The notes: a model not told the origin generated them from the sequence alone. Positions 8,572 through 17,990 are shown, counted from the first letter of the stretch. The stretch: DNA of 64,000 bases from DASVUC01 sp038237225 (GCA_038237225.1 JBBRYX010000001.1:62001-126000); one strand, 5' to 3'. Made by a program: numbers and translations.

Positions 8572-9459
8572 TTAGGAAACGTGTTGCCCGAGTAGCGGCG
8601 CAAAGTGTTCGTCCCAGTAGTTCTGTGCGGCGTTTTCGCGGTCGCGGCGGAAGTCATCGATCGCCAGCCCCTCCATCGCCGCCTGCGGAAACGCATCCAG
8701 CACAAACATGACATCGATCGTCTTGCCGCGCCGCAGGACCTGAAGCGTGACCGTGTCGCCCGGCTCATGCGATCGAACCGCCGACTGAAGATCCCGCACC
8801 GTGCGCGTGCGCACCACGAGGTCGTTCCGGGCGAACTGATTTTCCTTGATCGCAAGGATGACATCACCCGTATCGAGATAGCGATACCCGCAGAACCCCG
8901 GCATGCGCTCAGAGATGATCACGCCGGTGTCGCCCGATGCAGTCTCCTCACCAGCCCCCGCGAGCGGATCCACGATGTCCGGCACCTTCTCCGCGCCTTC
9001 GTCACTGTCCTCCGCTTTCGATTCCCGAAGCTCCACGCGCACCGCGACCAGATCCTTCACGCCCAGGAATCCGGTGCGATTGTTCGCAACGTACGTTTCA
9101 GTGGCGAGAAAAGCGTGCGTAACAATCTCGCGAAGGTGCGTCGACTGCGAAGAATTTAACGGCGCGGCGGCAGCGACGACCGTTTGCAGCGTCTCCAGAT
9201 CGTGCCGCGACATCCCAAGCAGCTTCGCGCGGGCGCGCTCGCGCACCGTTGAATCCGCATTCCGCAAATCCACAACCCATGCGGTGAGATCCGATGCCGG
9301 CATCGCAACCGGGACCGTCGCCGCAAGCCGCCGCGTCGTGGGAACCTCGAGCGAAAACTGAGCGGGCGCTGGAACGCTGAACAGGATGAGGAACCAGATA
9401 CACCCCAACCCCCAACAGAACGATTGCACTTGCCGAATCGCACTCCAAACCGGCGTCAA
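8572..9459 (-). CDS. Exported PDZ-domain protein
   Basis: The product has an N-terminal hydrophobic signal (FCWGLGCIWFLILFSVPAPAQ) followed by a helical region and a C-terminal PDZ-like domain. The PDZ-like domain holds the beta-strand/loop signature YRYLDTGDVILAIKENQ and the helix region DLQSAVRSHEPGDTVTLQVLR. PDZ domains bind C-terminal peptides and often occur in envelope proteases or their adaptors; no protease domain is present here. The frame is open upstream to 9714, but that part lies inside the kinase gene. The proposed start is the TTG at 9459, which overlaps the kinase TGA (TTGA), implying translational coupling; the GTG at 9429 directly before the signal peptide is an alternative. 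Function beyond PDZ binding is unknown. Confidence 0.7.
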   Translation of the reverse strand: MTPVWSAIRQVQSFCWGLGCIWFLILFSVPAPAQFSLEVPTTRRLAATVPVAMPASDLTAWVVDLRNADSTVRERARAKLLGMSRHDLETLQTVVAAAAPLNSSQSTHLREIVTHAFLATETYVANNRTGFLGVKDLVAVRVELRESKAEDSDEGAEKVPDIVDPLAGAGEETASGDTGVIISERMPGFCGYRYLDTGDVILAIKENQFARNDLVVRTRTVRDLQSAVRSHEPGDTVTLQVLRRGKTIDVMFVLDAFPQAAMEGLAIDDFRRDRENAAQNYWDEHFAPLLGQHVS

Positions 9460-10550
9460 CCTTCGGCAAGCTCGGCGAGCATTTCCGCGGACTTCTTCAT
9501 CCATGCGACCTTCCGCTGGACCATCTGCAAAAACGCCAGTCCGTCCACGCGCCCGAATGTCCCGGTGGCGGCGATCGGAAACACCGCCTCGGCGATCAGC
9601 GCCTCGATCATCAGGTGCGGCATGGTGCGAATCTCCGCCTGCGAAAGCAGCACCACTTCGTCGTATCCACGAAGAAATCGCTTGAAGCGAGACTCGTCCA
9701 CATATTCCGGCCATTTCGACACGTCGCCCTCGCCACCAATGATGGAGAATTGTAGGGCGCCGTTGGCGATGTCAATCACGCGCGGCAAAAGACGGGCCGA
9801 ATCATAATCGATCACAGCCACGATGTGATGATCCCGATACAGCGTGTTCCCGGGATGCCAGTCCGCATGGACGATCTGCCGGGGCCAGTTCTCCATCCCC
9901 TGCCCCTCGACCTTGTCGGCGGCTTCCTTGTAACTGTCGAGCAGCGAGCTGAGGAGCGGAACAATCTGATCATTGCCCTGCAATCCGACCGGCAACGTCG
10001 TCATGATCGTCCGAAGCCCCTGCTCCACCGCCGGCGCCATGTGATAGCTGCCCGACGGCGGCTTCCATTCCGATTTGAAGTTCTCGAGAAGCTTGTGATA
10101 AAGCGCCAGCACCCGCCCGCTGTCGAACGTCGATTCCAGCGTCTGTGGATAACCCTGACCCGGAATATATTCGAACAGCTCATAGACGCCGTTGCGCCAC
10201 TGAAGCATCGAGTTGTTCTCCCGACGCGTCCCGATCAGGTGCGGCAACGGAAATTGCTTGCTCGCGAGAAACAGCTGAATCGCATGACAAAACGCAACCT
10301 TGAACGGATCGTCTTTCCCCCGGGCGCGTCGCTTGAGCAAGAATTTCCCCTGCTCCGAGACGATCAACAGCTTCGGAGCCTTACGCGACCCCCGCGGAAA
10401 TTCAACGATCGAATCAATGACGCCGATGTCGTAATGCGACATCACCACCCCCAGTTCCTCCGGCCCGAACTGCTCGCGCTGGCCGGTCGACCGGGATGAT
10501 TGGCCGGTTCCCGACACGCTGGACTGGATGGGTGAAGCGACCGGCTGCAC
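9456..10550 (-). CDS. Aminoglycoside phosphotransferase/CotS-like kinase
   Basis: The 364-residue protein has the protein kinase-like APH/homoserine kinase fold. The N-lobe includes GKFLLKRRARG near residue 88 with the likely ATP-binding Lys. The catalytic Brenner motif IVHADWHPGNTLY lies near 228, and the metal-binding VIDYDSARL near 247. Such kinases phosphorylate small molecules (choline, homoserine, sugars) or spore-coat components; the substrate here is not deducible. The GTG at 10550 is used because the residues after it (EELGVVMSHYDIG) look like conserved family sequence; the ATG at 10442 is an alternative. It overlaps the downstream PDZ gene by a stop/start fusion, so the two form an operon. 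Confidence 0.8.
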   Translation of the reverse strand: MQPVASPIQSSVSGTGQSSRSTGQREQFGPEELGVVMSHYDIGVIDSIVEFPRGSRKAPKLLIVSEQGKFLLKRRARGKDDPFKVAFCHAIQLFLASKQFPLPHLIGTRRENNSMLQWRNGVYELFEYIPGQGYPQTLESTFDSGRVLALYHKLLENFKSEWKPPSGSYHMAPAVEQGLRTIMTTLPVGLQGNDQIVPLLSSLLDSYKEAADKVEGQGMENWPRQIVHADWHPGNTLYRDHHIVAVIDYDSARLLPRVIDIANGALQFSIIGGEGDVSKWPEYVDESRFKRFLRGYDEVVLLSQAEIRTMPHLMIEALIAEAVFPIAATGTFGRVDGLAFLQMVQRKVAWMKKSAEMLAELAEG

Positions 10551-11000
10551 GCGATATTACTGTACGGTAAAAACAATGGATGCAAAAGAACGAATGAGGC
10601 TTCCGAGCCTCCTGAAGGATCTATCGGCGGGCCCCTCGACCTGCTGAAGAGCGCGAAAGTTTACCCCCAATACAGGCTGATAATGACGCAGAGCACGCTA
10701 CTGCCTCGTGACCGTTCACTCCCTCCGAAGCGGGTGCCGCCTGCGTCGCGCTCTTCTCCGGTCTAAGTTTAGCACCGGTTTTGACGAAACCACCGTTTCG
10801 TCACCCCCCTTTGCGCTCATTCGGATTTCGAATTTGTTTCGGACTTCGTGCTTCGGATCTCGTGCTTCGGATCTCGTGCTTCGGATCTCGTGCTTCGGAC
10901 TTCGAATTTTCCAACTCCCTCACAACCCTTCCACCCGCTCCACCAAACTCCCCTTCCCCCTCAAGCCTCTCCCCCACCTCGTCCGATAACACCCCAAGCT
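10551..11000. other. Intergenic region upstream of ftsW with a 14-bp tandem repeat
   Basis: The 450-bp gap holds no recognisable gene. Positions 10847-10901 contain four copies of the 14-bp unit CGTGCTTCGGATCT, the last one imperfect, flanked by related TTCGGAyTTCGAAT sequences. Translation of this tract gives the repetitive reading seen upstream of FtsW and should not be annotated as protein. A promoter for the ftsW operon is expected here but no clear -35/-10 pair was identified. Confidence 0.6.
10847..10901. repeat. Four tandem copies of a 14-bp unit
   Basis: The unit CGTGCTTCGGATCT starts at 10847, 10861, 10875 and 10889, with three exact copies and one ending in GGACT. The tract is probably variable in copy number by slippage. 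It lies about 100 bp upstream of the ftsW start. Confidence 0.9.
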
Positions 11001-12212
11001 ATGGAAGATTCCATCTACTCCCTCCGCCACCGCGACGTTCTCGCCCTCTGCGTGCTTGGCCTGCTCTGCCTCGGCATCGTCATGGTCCAATCCGCATCCA
11101 TGCAGGTGACCAACAACATCCACTGGCAATGGTTCCCCCGAGCCACCAAGCATCTCATGTTCGCCGCTTGCGCCTTCGCGGCATTCCTCCTCATCGGAAA
11201 CCTACCCTACCGCCACCTCGCGCAAGAAAACAAACGCATCTTCCTCCACCCCATCCTCCTCTGCTTTCTCATCGCCTGCCTCTCCTGCATCCTCGTCCTC
11301 ATCCCCCACATCGGCATCACCGTCAACGGCGCCCGCCGCTGGCTTCCCCTCGGACCCATCCAAGTTCAACCCTCCGAACTTGCCAAGTGGGGCACCGTCC
11401 TCTTTCTCGCCTGGTGGCTCAGCGCCCGCCCCATCAACCTCAATCGCTTCCGGGGATTCGCCGTCACGCTCATCCCCATCGCCTTCATCTGCCTCCTCAT
11501 CGTCATCCAGGATTTCGGCACCGCCGCCCTCATCGGCCTCTGCTCCGTCTGCATGCTCCTCATCGGACGCGTCAAGCTCTGGCACCTCGCCATCGTCATC
11601 CCCCCCGCTCTCCTCGCCGCCTTCTGGTTCGTGCATCACGAACCCTACCGATGGCGCCGCATGACCGCCTTCCTCGATCCCTGGGCCTCCAGCCAAAAGG
11701 AGGGATACCACATGATCCAATCCCTTCTCTCCTTCTCCACCGGCGGAATCACCGGCCGCGGAATCGGTAACGGCATCCAAAAGCTCGGCTACCTCCCCGA
11801 AGACACCACCGACTTTATCTTCGCCGTCATCTGCGAAGAGCTCGGGCTCTTCGGCGCGCTTCTCACCGTCGCCCTCTACATGGGTATCGTCTTCGTCGCC
11901 TGGCAGGTCGTCCGCAAAGATCGCGACGATTTCGGCCGAATCCTCGCCTTCGGTGTCGCCACCATGACCGGCCTCCAGGCCGCCATCAACATCGCCGTCG
12001 CCACCGTCTCCGTCCCCACCAAGGGCCTCTCCCTCCCCCTCGTCTCCGCCGGCGGCTCGGGATTGGTCATCACCTGCGCCGCCCTCGGCCTCGTGTATTC
12101 CGTGATGAAGCACGACCCCGCACTGGCACCCGCTCCCACAGTTGCCGACGAGCCCGACCTGTTGTTCGTCGATCCTCCCGTGCGTACCGTGGGGCGCGAT
12201 GTCGACGACTGA
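11001..12212 (+). CDS. ftsW: FtsW/RodA/SpoVE-family peptidoglycan polymerase
   Basis: This SEDS-family integral membrane glycosyltransferase polymerises lipid II at the septum together with a class B PBP. The chosen ATG at 11001 gives 403 residues starting MEDSIYSLRHRDVLALCVLG; the longer open frame upstream is repeat DNA. About ten membrane segments are visible. SEDS landmarks include GARRWLPLGPIQVQPSELAK near residue 110, the loop GYHMIQSLLSFSTGG near 236 with GRGIGNGIQKLGYLPEDTTD, and the C-terminal PLVSAGGSGL near 350. It overlaps murG by 14 bp and heads the ftsW-murG-murC-murB-ddl run. RodA is the alternative name; context favours FtsW. Confidence 0.93.
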   Translation: MEDSIYSLRHRDVLALCVLGLLCLGIVMVQSASMQVTNNIHWQWFPRATKHLMFAACAFAAFLLIGNLPYRHLAQENKRIFLHPILLCFLIACLSCILVLIPHIGITVNGARRWLPLGPIQVQPSELAKWGTVLFLAWWLSARPINLNRFRGFAVTLIPIAFICLLIVIQDFGTAALIGLCSVCMLLIGRVKLWHLAIVIPPALLAAFWFVHHEPYRWRRMTAFLDPWASSQKEGYHMIQSLLSFSTGGITGRGIGNGIQKLGYLPEDTTDFIFAVICEELGLFGALLTVALYMGIVFVAWQVVRKDRDDFGRILAFGVATMTGLQAAINIAVATVSVPTKGLSLPLVSAGGSGLVITCAALGLVYSVMKHDPALAPAPTVADEPDLLFVDPPVRTVGRDVDD

Positions 12213-13347
12213 CGCCAAAACCATCATCCTCGCCGGCGGTGGAACCGGTGGCCATCTTTACCCCGGCATCGCCGTCGCCCAATCCCTGCGCAAGCTCATC
12301 CCGGACTGCAATCCCCTCTTCCTCTGCTCCGAGCGAGAAATTGATCGCGTCATCCTCGAACCCACCGGCTTCGAATTCATCCCCCAACCCATCGTCCCCC
12401 CCACCCGCACGATCGGCGGCCTATTGAAATTCTGGAAAAGCTGGCGAGAAACGAAGGACCTCGTCAAAAGAATCCGCCGCGAGCGCCGCCCCGCCGCCGT
12501 CCTCGGTTTGGGCGGATACGCCGCCGGGGTCGCCGTCCGCGCCGCCGCCGACAAAAAGATCCCCACCGCAATCCTCAACCCCGACGTGATCCCCGGCAAA
12601 GCGAACCAGTTCCTCATCCGCCACGTTCAAGCCGTCTGCTGCCAGTTCCAACAAAGCGCCGATTACCTTCCCGCAAATCAACGCGACAAAGTCAAAGTCA
12701 CCGGTTGCCCGATCCGCGAAGACTTCCTCGCCCTCCCCGGCCGCGCCGCTGCCGCCACACGCCTCGGCCTCGACCCGCGCCTGCAAACTCTCACCATCAC
12801 CGGCGCCTCCCAAGGCGCGCTCACGGTCAACGAAGCCATTCTCGCCATGGCCCCGGATCTCAATCTCCAAGGCTGGCAAATCCTTCACCTCGCCGGCCGC
12901 GACCACGCCTCCAACGTCCGCAACTCCTACCGCGATCTCAAGGTTGATGCGAGAGTCGTCGACTTCACCCCCGCCATGGCGGATGTCTGGGCCGTCACCG
13001 ATCTCACGATCGCCCGATCCGGCGCCAGCACGTGCGCCGAGCTCACCGCCTGCGGCATCCCCTCGATCCTCATGCCCTACCCCTTTCACAAAGACATGCA
13101 CCAAAAAGCCAACGCCCAGGTCCTGGTGGATGCCCAGGCTGCCGTCCTGATTGAAGACGAAAAAGACCCCAGGAAGAACGCCGCCAACCTCACTCCCGCC
13201 GTCCAATCCCTCCTGCGCGACACCCCCAAGCGGCAAGCGATGTCCCAAGCCGCCAAAAATCTGGGTAGGCTCAATGCCGCCGACGCCGTCGCAAGAATCG
13301 TCGCCGAGATTACGGGTATCATGAAGGTCGAACCGGAGGCCGCATGA
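12199..13347 (+). CDS. murG: UDP-GlcNAc:undecaprenyl-PP-MurNAc-pentapeptide GlcNAc transferase
   Basis: MurG converts lipid I to lipid II on the inner face of the cytoplasmic membrane. The ATG at 12199 yields 382 residues with the N-terminal glycine-rich loop ILAGGGTGGHLYPGIAVAQ, the second domain loop TITGASQGALTVNE near residue 200, and the UDP-binding motif ARSGASTCAELTACG near 272. Length and motif order are normal for GT28 family MurG. The start lies 14 bp inside ftsW, so translation is probably coupled. About 260 bp separate it from murC. The assignment is secure. Confidence 0.96.
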   Translation: MSTTDAKTIILAGGGTGGHLYPGIAVAQSLRKLIPDCNPLFLCSEREIDRVILEPTGFEFIPQPIVPPTRTIGGLLKFWKSWRETKDLVKRIRRERRPAAVLGLGGYAAGVAVRAAADKKIPTAILNPDVIPGKANQFLIRHVQAVCCQFQQSADYLPANQRDKVKVTGCPIREDFLALPGRAAAATRLGLDPRLQTLTITGASQGALTVNEAILAMAPDLNLQGWQILHLAGRDHASNVRNSYRDLKVDARVVDFTPAMADVWAVTDLTIARSGASTCAELTACGIPSILMPYPFHKDMHQKANAQVLVDAQAAVLIEDEKDPRKNAANLTPAVQSLLRDTPKRQAMSQAAKNLGRLNAADAVARIVAEITGIMKVEPEAA

Positions 13348-13606
13348 GCGACATCGTGAGGACTTTCCAAATATCATCCTGCTTCGCGATTGGTAGCGCG
13401 CGTTTGACCGCTCCGATAATCACGCTCCGTCGCTTTTCCTGCCGATGAAAACTGTGTTCGCCACGGGGGTTGGCGAACCCTCGTCGCTGGGATTTGCCTC
13501 AACGGAGCCATTCATGTCGGCCTTTGCGCGTTCTTTGGAATCAAATTCTTTTCTCCGCCGCTTGCCTTTGCTTCGGTCTTTGCCGGGCGGTAGACTCCCG
13601 TCACCA

Positions 13607-15019
13607 ATGCAATCTGTTGTGAACGAGCGGCGAATGGAGTCGCGCTCGGCGAGCCGGTTCACCGGTTTGCGGGTGCATTTCATTGGCATCGGGGGATCAG
13701 GGATGAGCGGCCTGGCGCGCATGCTGGCCGACATCGGAGCCATCGTCAGCGGATCCGAGCCCAGCTTTAACGCCACTACCGGAGAACTTACCAAGCGCGG
13801 CGTGAAAATTTCGCGCACGCAACTGGGCGAGCTTCTCAGTGCCGACGTCGATCTGGTCGTGCGCACTGCTGCCGTTAAGGACAACAACCCGGAGCTTCTT
13901 GCCGCCCAGCGCTACCAGATTCAGACCATCAAGTATGCGGAGCTGCTCGGGCTCGTGATGGCCGAGCGTCTCGGCGTCGCGGTCGCGGGCACCCACGGCA
14001 AGTCCACCACAACCGCGATGATCAGCTTCGCGCTGCTCGAATGTGGCGCCGATCCCTCCTTCGTCGTCGGCGGAACCGTCCCGCAACTCGGCGGCGGCTC
14101 GCGCTCGGGCGAAGGCATGCCCTTCATCGCCGAGGCATGCGAATTCGATCGCTCGTTCCACAGCCTTAGGCCCAAAGTCGCAATCCTGACGAACATCGAA
14201 GAGGACCATCTCGACTGCTACAGGGACCTCGGCGAGATTATTGAATCATTCCAGAAGTTCGCGCAGATCGTGCCGGATGACGGGCTGATCATCGCCAACG
14301 GCACGGACGCCAACGTCGCGATGGCGATCATGGGTCACAACGCCCGCATCGAGACCGTTTCGCTGACGCCGGAAAGCACATGGAGCACCTGCCCGACCGG
14401 ACTCAAAAACGGCTGTCCCACCGGCGTGGTCAGCCACAATGGGAAGCTGATCGGAACACTCCGGCTCTCGGTCGCCGGTGAGCACAATCTGTTTAACGCC
14501 ACCCTGGCCGTCGCCGCGTGCGCTGCGTGCGGCGTCAGTCCGGCCAAGGCGATTGAGGCGATAAACCAATTCACCGGGGTCGATCGCCGAATGACGATCA
14601 TGGGCACGGTCAACGGCGCAACGATCGTCGATGATTACGGCCATCACCCCACCGAAATCCGCGCGACGCTCAAGGCGTTGCGCGAGCGATTCAGCCCCAA
14701 GCGCCTGTTCTGCGTGTTTCAGCCGCACCAGCACAGCCGGACGCGATTTTTATTGCAGGACTTCGCAACCAGCTTTGCCGCCGCGGATGAAACCATCGTG
14801 CCGGACATCTTTTTCGTCCGCGATTCAGAGTCAGAGAAGACTTCCGTCAGCGCGCAGGATTTAGTTGATCGCATTCGCAACAATGGACAAGAGGCCCGGT
14901 ATCTGAAAGAGTTCGGCGAGATCGTCGAATACCTCCGCAGCGCGACTCGTGAAGGTGATCTGGTTGTAACGATGGGCGCCGGCAATGTCTGGGAAATTGG
15001 AAGAGATTTAGCTGGGTAG
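13607..15019 (+). CDS. murC: UDP-N-acetylmuramate--L-alanine ligase
   Basis: MurC adds L-alanine to UDP-MurNAc, the first amino acid of the stem peptide, using ATP. The product carries the Rossmann loop HFIGIGGSGMSGLARML, the P-loop VAGTHGKSTTTAMI and EEDHLDCYRDL, followed by the Mur ligase C-terminal domain with DDYGHHPTEIRATL and FQPHQHSRTRFL. The open frame starts further upstream at 13445 (54 extra residues), but that segment looks non-coding. The ATG at 13607 gives 470 residues, the usual MurC length; 13634 is another candidate. No strong ribosome binding site decides between them. It is followed 19 bp later by murB. Confidence 0.94.
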   Translation: MQSVVNERRMESRSASRFTGLRVHFIGIGGSGMSGLARMLADIGAIVSGSEPSFNATTGELTKRGVKISRTQLGELLSADVDLVVRTAAVKDNNPELLAAQRYQIQTIKYAELLGLVMAERLGVAVAGTHGKSTTTAMISFALLECGADPSFVVGGTVPQLGGGSRSGEGMPFIAEACEFDRSFHSLRPKVAILTNIEEDHLDCYRDLGEIIESFQKFAQIVPDDGLIIANGTDANVAMAIMGHNARIETVSLTPESTWSTCPTGLKNGCPTGVVSHNGKLIGTLRLSVAGEHNLFNATLAVAACAACGVSPAKAIEAINQFTGVDRRMTIMGTVNGATIVDDYGHHPTEIRATLKALRERFSPKRLFCVFQPHQHSRTRFLLQDFATSFAAADETIVPDIFFVRDSESEKTSVSAQDLVDRIRNNGQEARYLKEFGEIVEYLRSATREGDLVVTMGAGNVWEIGRDLAG

Positions 15020-15038
15020 TCAACTGACAACTGACAAC

Positions 15039-15935
15039 ATGAAGCTTCATACAGCCGATCCATTCAGCGGACTCGAGGAGATCATCAGCGAGAATGAGCC
15101 TCTCGCGCCGCACACCTGGTATCGCATCGGCGGACCGGCGCGTTGGTATATTCGTCCGAGGTCAGTGGAAGAGCTTCAGGAAGCCGCCCAGCGCTGCGCG
15201 GAAAACAACATCCGCGTCTACGTGCTCGGGCTTGGCGCGAACCTTCTTGTTGGCGATCAAGGCGTCGATGCTGCCGTCTTCAAGCTCGATCAGGAGCATT
15301 TCCGGACGGTCCGATTCGACGGCAACAAACTCCAGGCCGGCGCGGGCGTGGATATGCAGAAGCTTCTGCTTCGCACCGTGCGCCAAGGGCTTGCGGGCAT
15401 CGAATGCCTCGCGGGTATTCCCGGAACCATCGGCGGTGGAATCCGCATGAACGCCGGCGGCAAGTTCGGCGACATCGGCGCCATCGTCACCAAGGTCCAG
15501 GTGATGGATGCCGAGGGGACGCTGTTCGAGCGATTCAAGGACGATCTCGTCTTCGAGTACCGCTCAACGAACATTTCCGCGAAGTTCATCCTGTCGGCTG
15601 AGCTCGAACTTGACGAGGACGCGCCCGAGCGCATCATGCGCAAGACCAAAGAAATCTGGATGTACAAACGCAACACGCAGCCGCTGAATACAAAGAACGC
15701 CGGCTGCATTTTCAAGAATCCCAGAGGTCTCAGTGCGGGAGCGTTGATTGACCAGGCAGGGTTGAAGGGTTTCCGCGTAGGCGGCGCCGAAGTCAGCGAC
15801 AAGCACGCAAACTTCATTATCGCTCATTCGGGCTGCCGCGCTGACGACGTGATGAAGCTCGTGAAGATCATCAAGGAAAAAGTATTCGACAAGAACCAGA
15901 TTCTGCTCGAGTCTGAAGTGCAAATCTGGCCGTAG
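15039..15935 (+). CDS. murB: UDP-N-acetylenolpyruvoylglucosamine reductase
   Basis: MurB reduces the enolpyruvyl group of UDP-GlcNAc-enolpyruvate to give UDP-MurNAc, using FAD and NADPH. In the 298-residue protein the FAD-binding segments are VLGLGANLLVGDQGVDA near residue 63 and IPGTIGGGIRMNAGGKFGD near 127. The catalytic Arg region is VFEYRSTNIS near 170. The proton-donor position is in NAGCIFKNPRG near 222, where a Cys replaces the Ser of E. coli MurB, a known natural variant. The overall layout fits the shorter type II form. The start codon follows a repeated CAACTGACAACTGACAAC tract rather than a clear ribosome binding site. Confidence 0.96.
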   Translation: MKLHTADPFSGLEEIISENEPLAPHTWYRIGGPARWYIRPRSVEELQEAAQRCAENNIRVYVLGLGANLLVGDQGVDAAVFKLDQEHFRTVRFDGNKLQAGAGVDMQKLLLRTVRQGLAGIECLAGIPGTIGGGIRMNAGGKFGDIGAIVTKVQVMDAEGTLFERFKDDLVFEYRSTNISAKFILSAELELDEDAPERIMRKTKEIWMYKRNTQPLNTKNAGCIFKNPRGLSAGALIDQAGLKGFRVGGAEVSDKHANFIIAHSGCRADDVMKLVKIIKEKVFDKNQILLESEVQIWP

Positions 15936-15984
15936 TATCAACGCGGAATGGATTCCGCCGATGACCAATGCTGAAGGACCAGCC

Positions 15985-16947
15985 ATGAAAATAACAGTCT
16001 TGCTGGGCGGCCCATCCGCCGAACGAGAGATTTCGCTCATTTCCGGTTCCGCGGTTGCCCAAGCCCTTCGGGATGTGGACCACGAGGTGTTCGAATCCGA
16101 CATCTCGCCTGATGACCTCTCCGGTCTCGATCATCCGGCGGATGTGATCTTTCCGGTTCTGCACGGGGCGTTCGGGGAATCGGGGGATCTGCAAGAAATT
16201 CTCGAGCAACGAGATTTGCCGTTCGTGGGATCCGGATCCCGCGCGTCGCGCATTGGGATCAACAAGGTCGTCACCAAGCGTCTGTGGGAAGAAGCGGGTC
16301 TTCCGACGCCGCCGTATCAGCTCGTGACGCGGTTCACGCCAAGCGCGGCGCGAATGACGGCGCCTTGCGTCGTGAAGGCAATCGAGAACGGAAGCAGCAT
16401 TGACGTCATTCTCTGCCGCACGCAAGCGCAAGCAGACACGGCATACGATCGTCTGCTTCAGACGTATGATGAGGTAATGGCGGAGGAGCTGATCGACGGA
16501 ACGGAGCTGACGATCGGGCTGCTTGAAGAGGAGCCGCTGGATCCGATTCGGATCGTGGTAAAGCGCGAATTTTTTGATTACGACGCCAAGTACAACGGGT
16601 GCGGGACGGAGCATCATTTTGATCTGGGCTTGCCGAATGAAGTGGTCGATCACTGCCGGCAGTTGGCGCGGAAGGCAAACCGCGTGGTGGGCGCACGGGA
16701 TCTGGCACGCGTGGATTTAATGCTGGATCAGAATCACAAGCCGTATTTGCTGGAGATCAACACGCTGCCGGGGTTTACGTCGACCAGTCTGCTCCCCGAG
16801 GCGGCGGCGCATGCGGGGATTGGGTTTGGGCCGCTGGTGGATCGACTGGTGAGCCGGGCACAGATGCGCGGGATTGAGCGATCGGTGCCTGTTGTCAAAC
16901 TGGGTCCGGCGCTGGCGAGGAAGATGCTGAAGCAGAAGATTGCCTGA
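15985..16947 (+). CDS. ddl: D-alanine--D-alanine ligase
   Basis: Ddl makes the D-Ala-D-Ala dipeptide for UDP-MurNAc-pentapeptide and belongs to the ATP-grasp family. The ATG at 15985 is preceded by GAAGGA with 7-base spacing and gives 320 residues beginning MKITVLLGGPSAEREISL. Other family landmarks are FPVLHGAFGESGDLQ, FVGSGSRASRIGINKVVTK, the ATP-grasp Lys/Glu regions and the C-terminal LEINTLPGFTSTSLLPEAA, which holds the metal ligands and substrate-binding residues. It abuts the next gene. The assignment is secure. Confidence 0.96.
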   Translation: MKITVLLGGPSAEREISLISGSAVAQALRDVDHEVFESDISPDDLSGLDHPADVIFPVLHGAFGESGDLQEILEQRDLPFVGSGSRASRIGINKVVTKRLWEEAGLPTPPYQLVTRFTPSAARMTAPCVVKAIENGSSIDVILCRTQAQADTAYDRLLQTYDEVMAEELIDGTELTIGLLEEEPLDPIRIVVKREFFDYDAKYNGCGTEHHFDLGLPNEVVDHCRQLARKANRVVGARDLARVDLMLDQNHKPYLLEINTLPGFTSTSLLPEAAAHAGIGFGPLVDRLVSRAQMRGIERSVPVVKLGPALARKMLKQKIA

Positions 16948-17051
16948 TGCATTCCGACAAATCTTGCTGCTCATGCGGGGGACGGGTTCCGCCCGATAAC
17001 TCTGTTGGACGCCTTACTATGTCGCGTCTTTCGGAGGGAGTCTGCCGCCTC

Positions 17052-17990
17052 ATGGCCCGAGCATCCAAAGCCAAGCCGATCAAGTTGAAAAACCCCCTCG
17101 ATCCGGAAACGCGCAAGCGCCGCCGCCGAATCATGATCCATACCGGGGCGATCTTCTCGCTGCTGATTTCCATAGCGGTGGGATTCTATTTCCTGCGCGG
17201 TTATGTGGAGCACAAGCTCGTCTTCTCGAGCGCGCCGCCGAAGATCGTTTTGAAGAACCGGCCGCCCTGGATGAGCGATTTTCTCGCCGGCGAGATCGCG
17301 AAGCTCGCGCGGCCGGCAGGCACGCATTCGGCATTCGATCATCAGATGCTGGTGGACACATATGCGGTGCTCAAGTCCAATCCGTGGATTCGGACAATCA
17401 ACCAGGTCCGCCGGGTTTACGGCGAGAAGCCTGGGGACACGCTCGAGATCGATTGCGATTATCGCGCGCCCATCGCGCTCGTGAAGTGGGGAGATTTTTA
17501 CTGGCTGGTCGACGGCGAAAGTGTGAAACTCCCCGAAGCGTATACCGCGCAAGAGGTGCCCAAGATCGTGGTCGGACGCGACAAGAAGCTTTCGATCCGC
17601 ATTATCGAAGGCGTGAAACAACCGCCGGCGGAACCGGGTCATAAATGGCAAGGCGACGAGCTGGTCGCGGGCCTGGAAATGGTGAAGCTGCTGTTCGACA
17701 AGAGCTATGCGCAGGAGATCCTGAAGGTGGATGTGCGGAACTTCGCGGGCAGGAAAGACGCCAAGGAAGCACAACTGGTCCTGGTGACGCGATACGGGAC
17801 GGAAGTGCGCTGGGGAGCGCCGATGAGTTCAAAAAACTTCGAAGTCCCCGCTTCTGAGAAGCTTCGCTATCTGCAAGCAATCTATGAAGAGGTCGGACGA
17901 GTTGACGGAAACCACCCGTGGATCGACATTCGCATGGATGCCGTCACCTATCCCAGTGTCGAAGCGGCGCAAGCGGACTATCGGCGGTGA
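17052..17990 (+). CDS. ftsQ: FtsQ-like cell division protein
   Basis: The product has a basic cytoplasmic N-terminus (KRRRRIMIHTG), one membrane segment (AIFSLLISIAVGFYFLRGYV) and an extracytoplasmic domain. That domain has the POTRA-to-beta layout of FtsQ/DivIB: a POTRA-like segment ending LKSNPWIRTINQVRRVYG, then DYRAPIALVKWGDFYWLVD, and a late strand ILKVDVRNF. FtsQ recruits FtsL, FtsB, FtsW and FtsI to the septum. Sequence similarity is low, as usual for FtsQ, and the call leans on topology and its place after ddl. The frame is open from 16947; the ATG at 17052 follows a GGAGGGAG tract and is preferred. In the usual dcw order ftsA and ftsZ would follow; neither does. Confidence 0.75.
   Translation: MARASKAKPIKLKNPLDPETRKRRRRIMIHTGAIFSLLISIAVGFYFLRGYVEHKLVFSSAPPKIVLKNRPPWMSDFLAGEIAKLARPAGTHSAFDHQMLVDTYAVLKSNPWIRTINQVRRVYGEKPGDTLEIDCDYRAPIALVKWGDFYWLVDGESVKLPEAYTAQEVPKIVVGRDKKLSIRIIEGVKQPPAEPGHKWQGDELVAGLEMVKLLFDKSYAQEILKVDVRNFAGRKDAKEAQLVLVTRYGTEVRWGAPMSSKNFEVPASEKLRYLQAIYEEVGRVDGNHPWIDIRMDAVTYPSVEAAQADYRR

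Noticed and set aside
10144..10152. Second consensus DnaA box (TGTGGATAA)
   Set aside because: Located within the kinase coding region, single and unclustered; expected by chance in 64 kb.
11202..12227. 341-codon minus-strand frame opposite ftsW
   Set aside because: Extremely Gly/Glu/Asp-rich, the mirror image of FtsW codon use; no ribosome binding site or motif.
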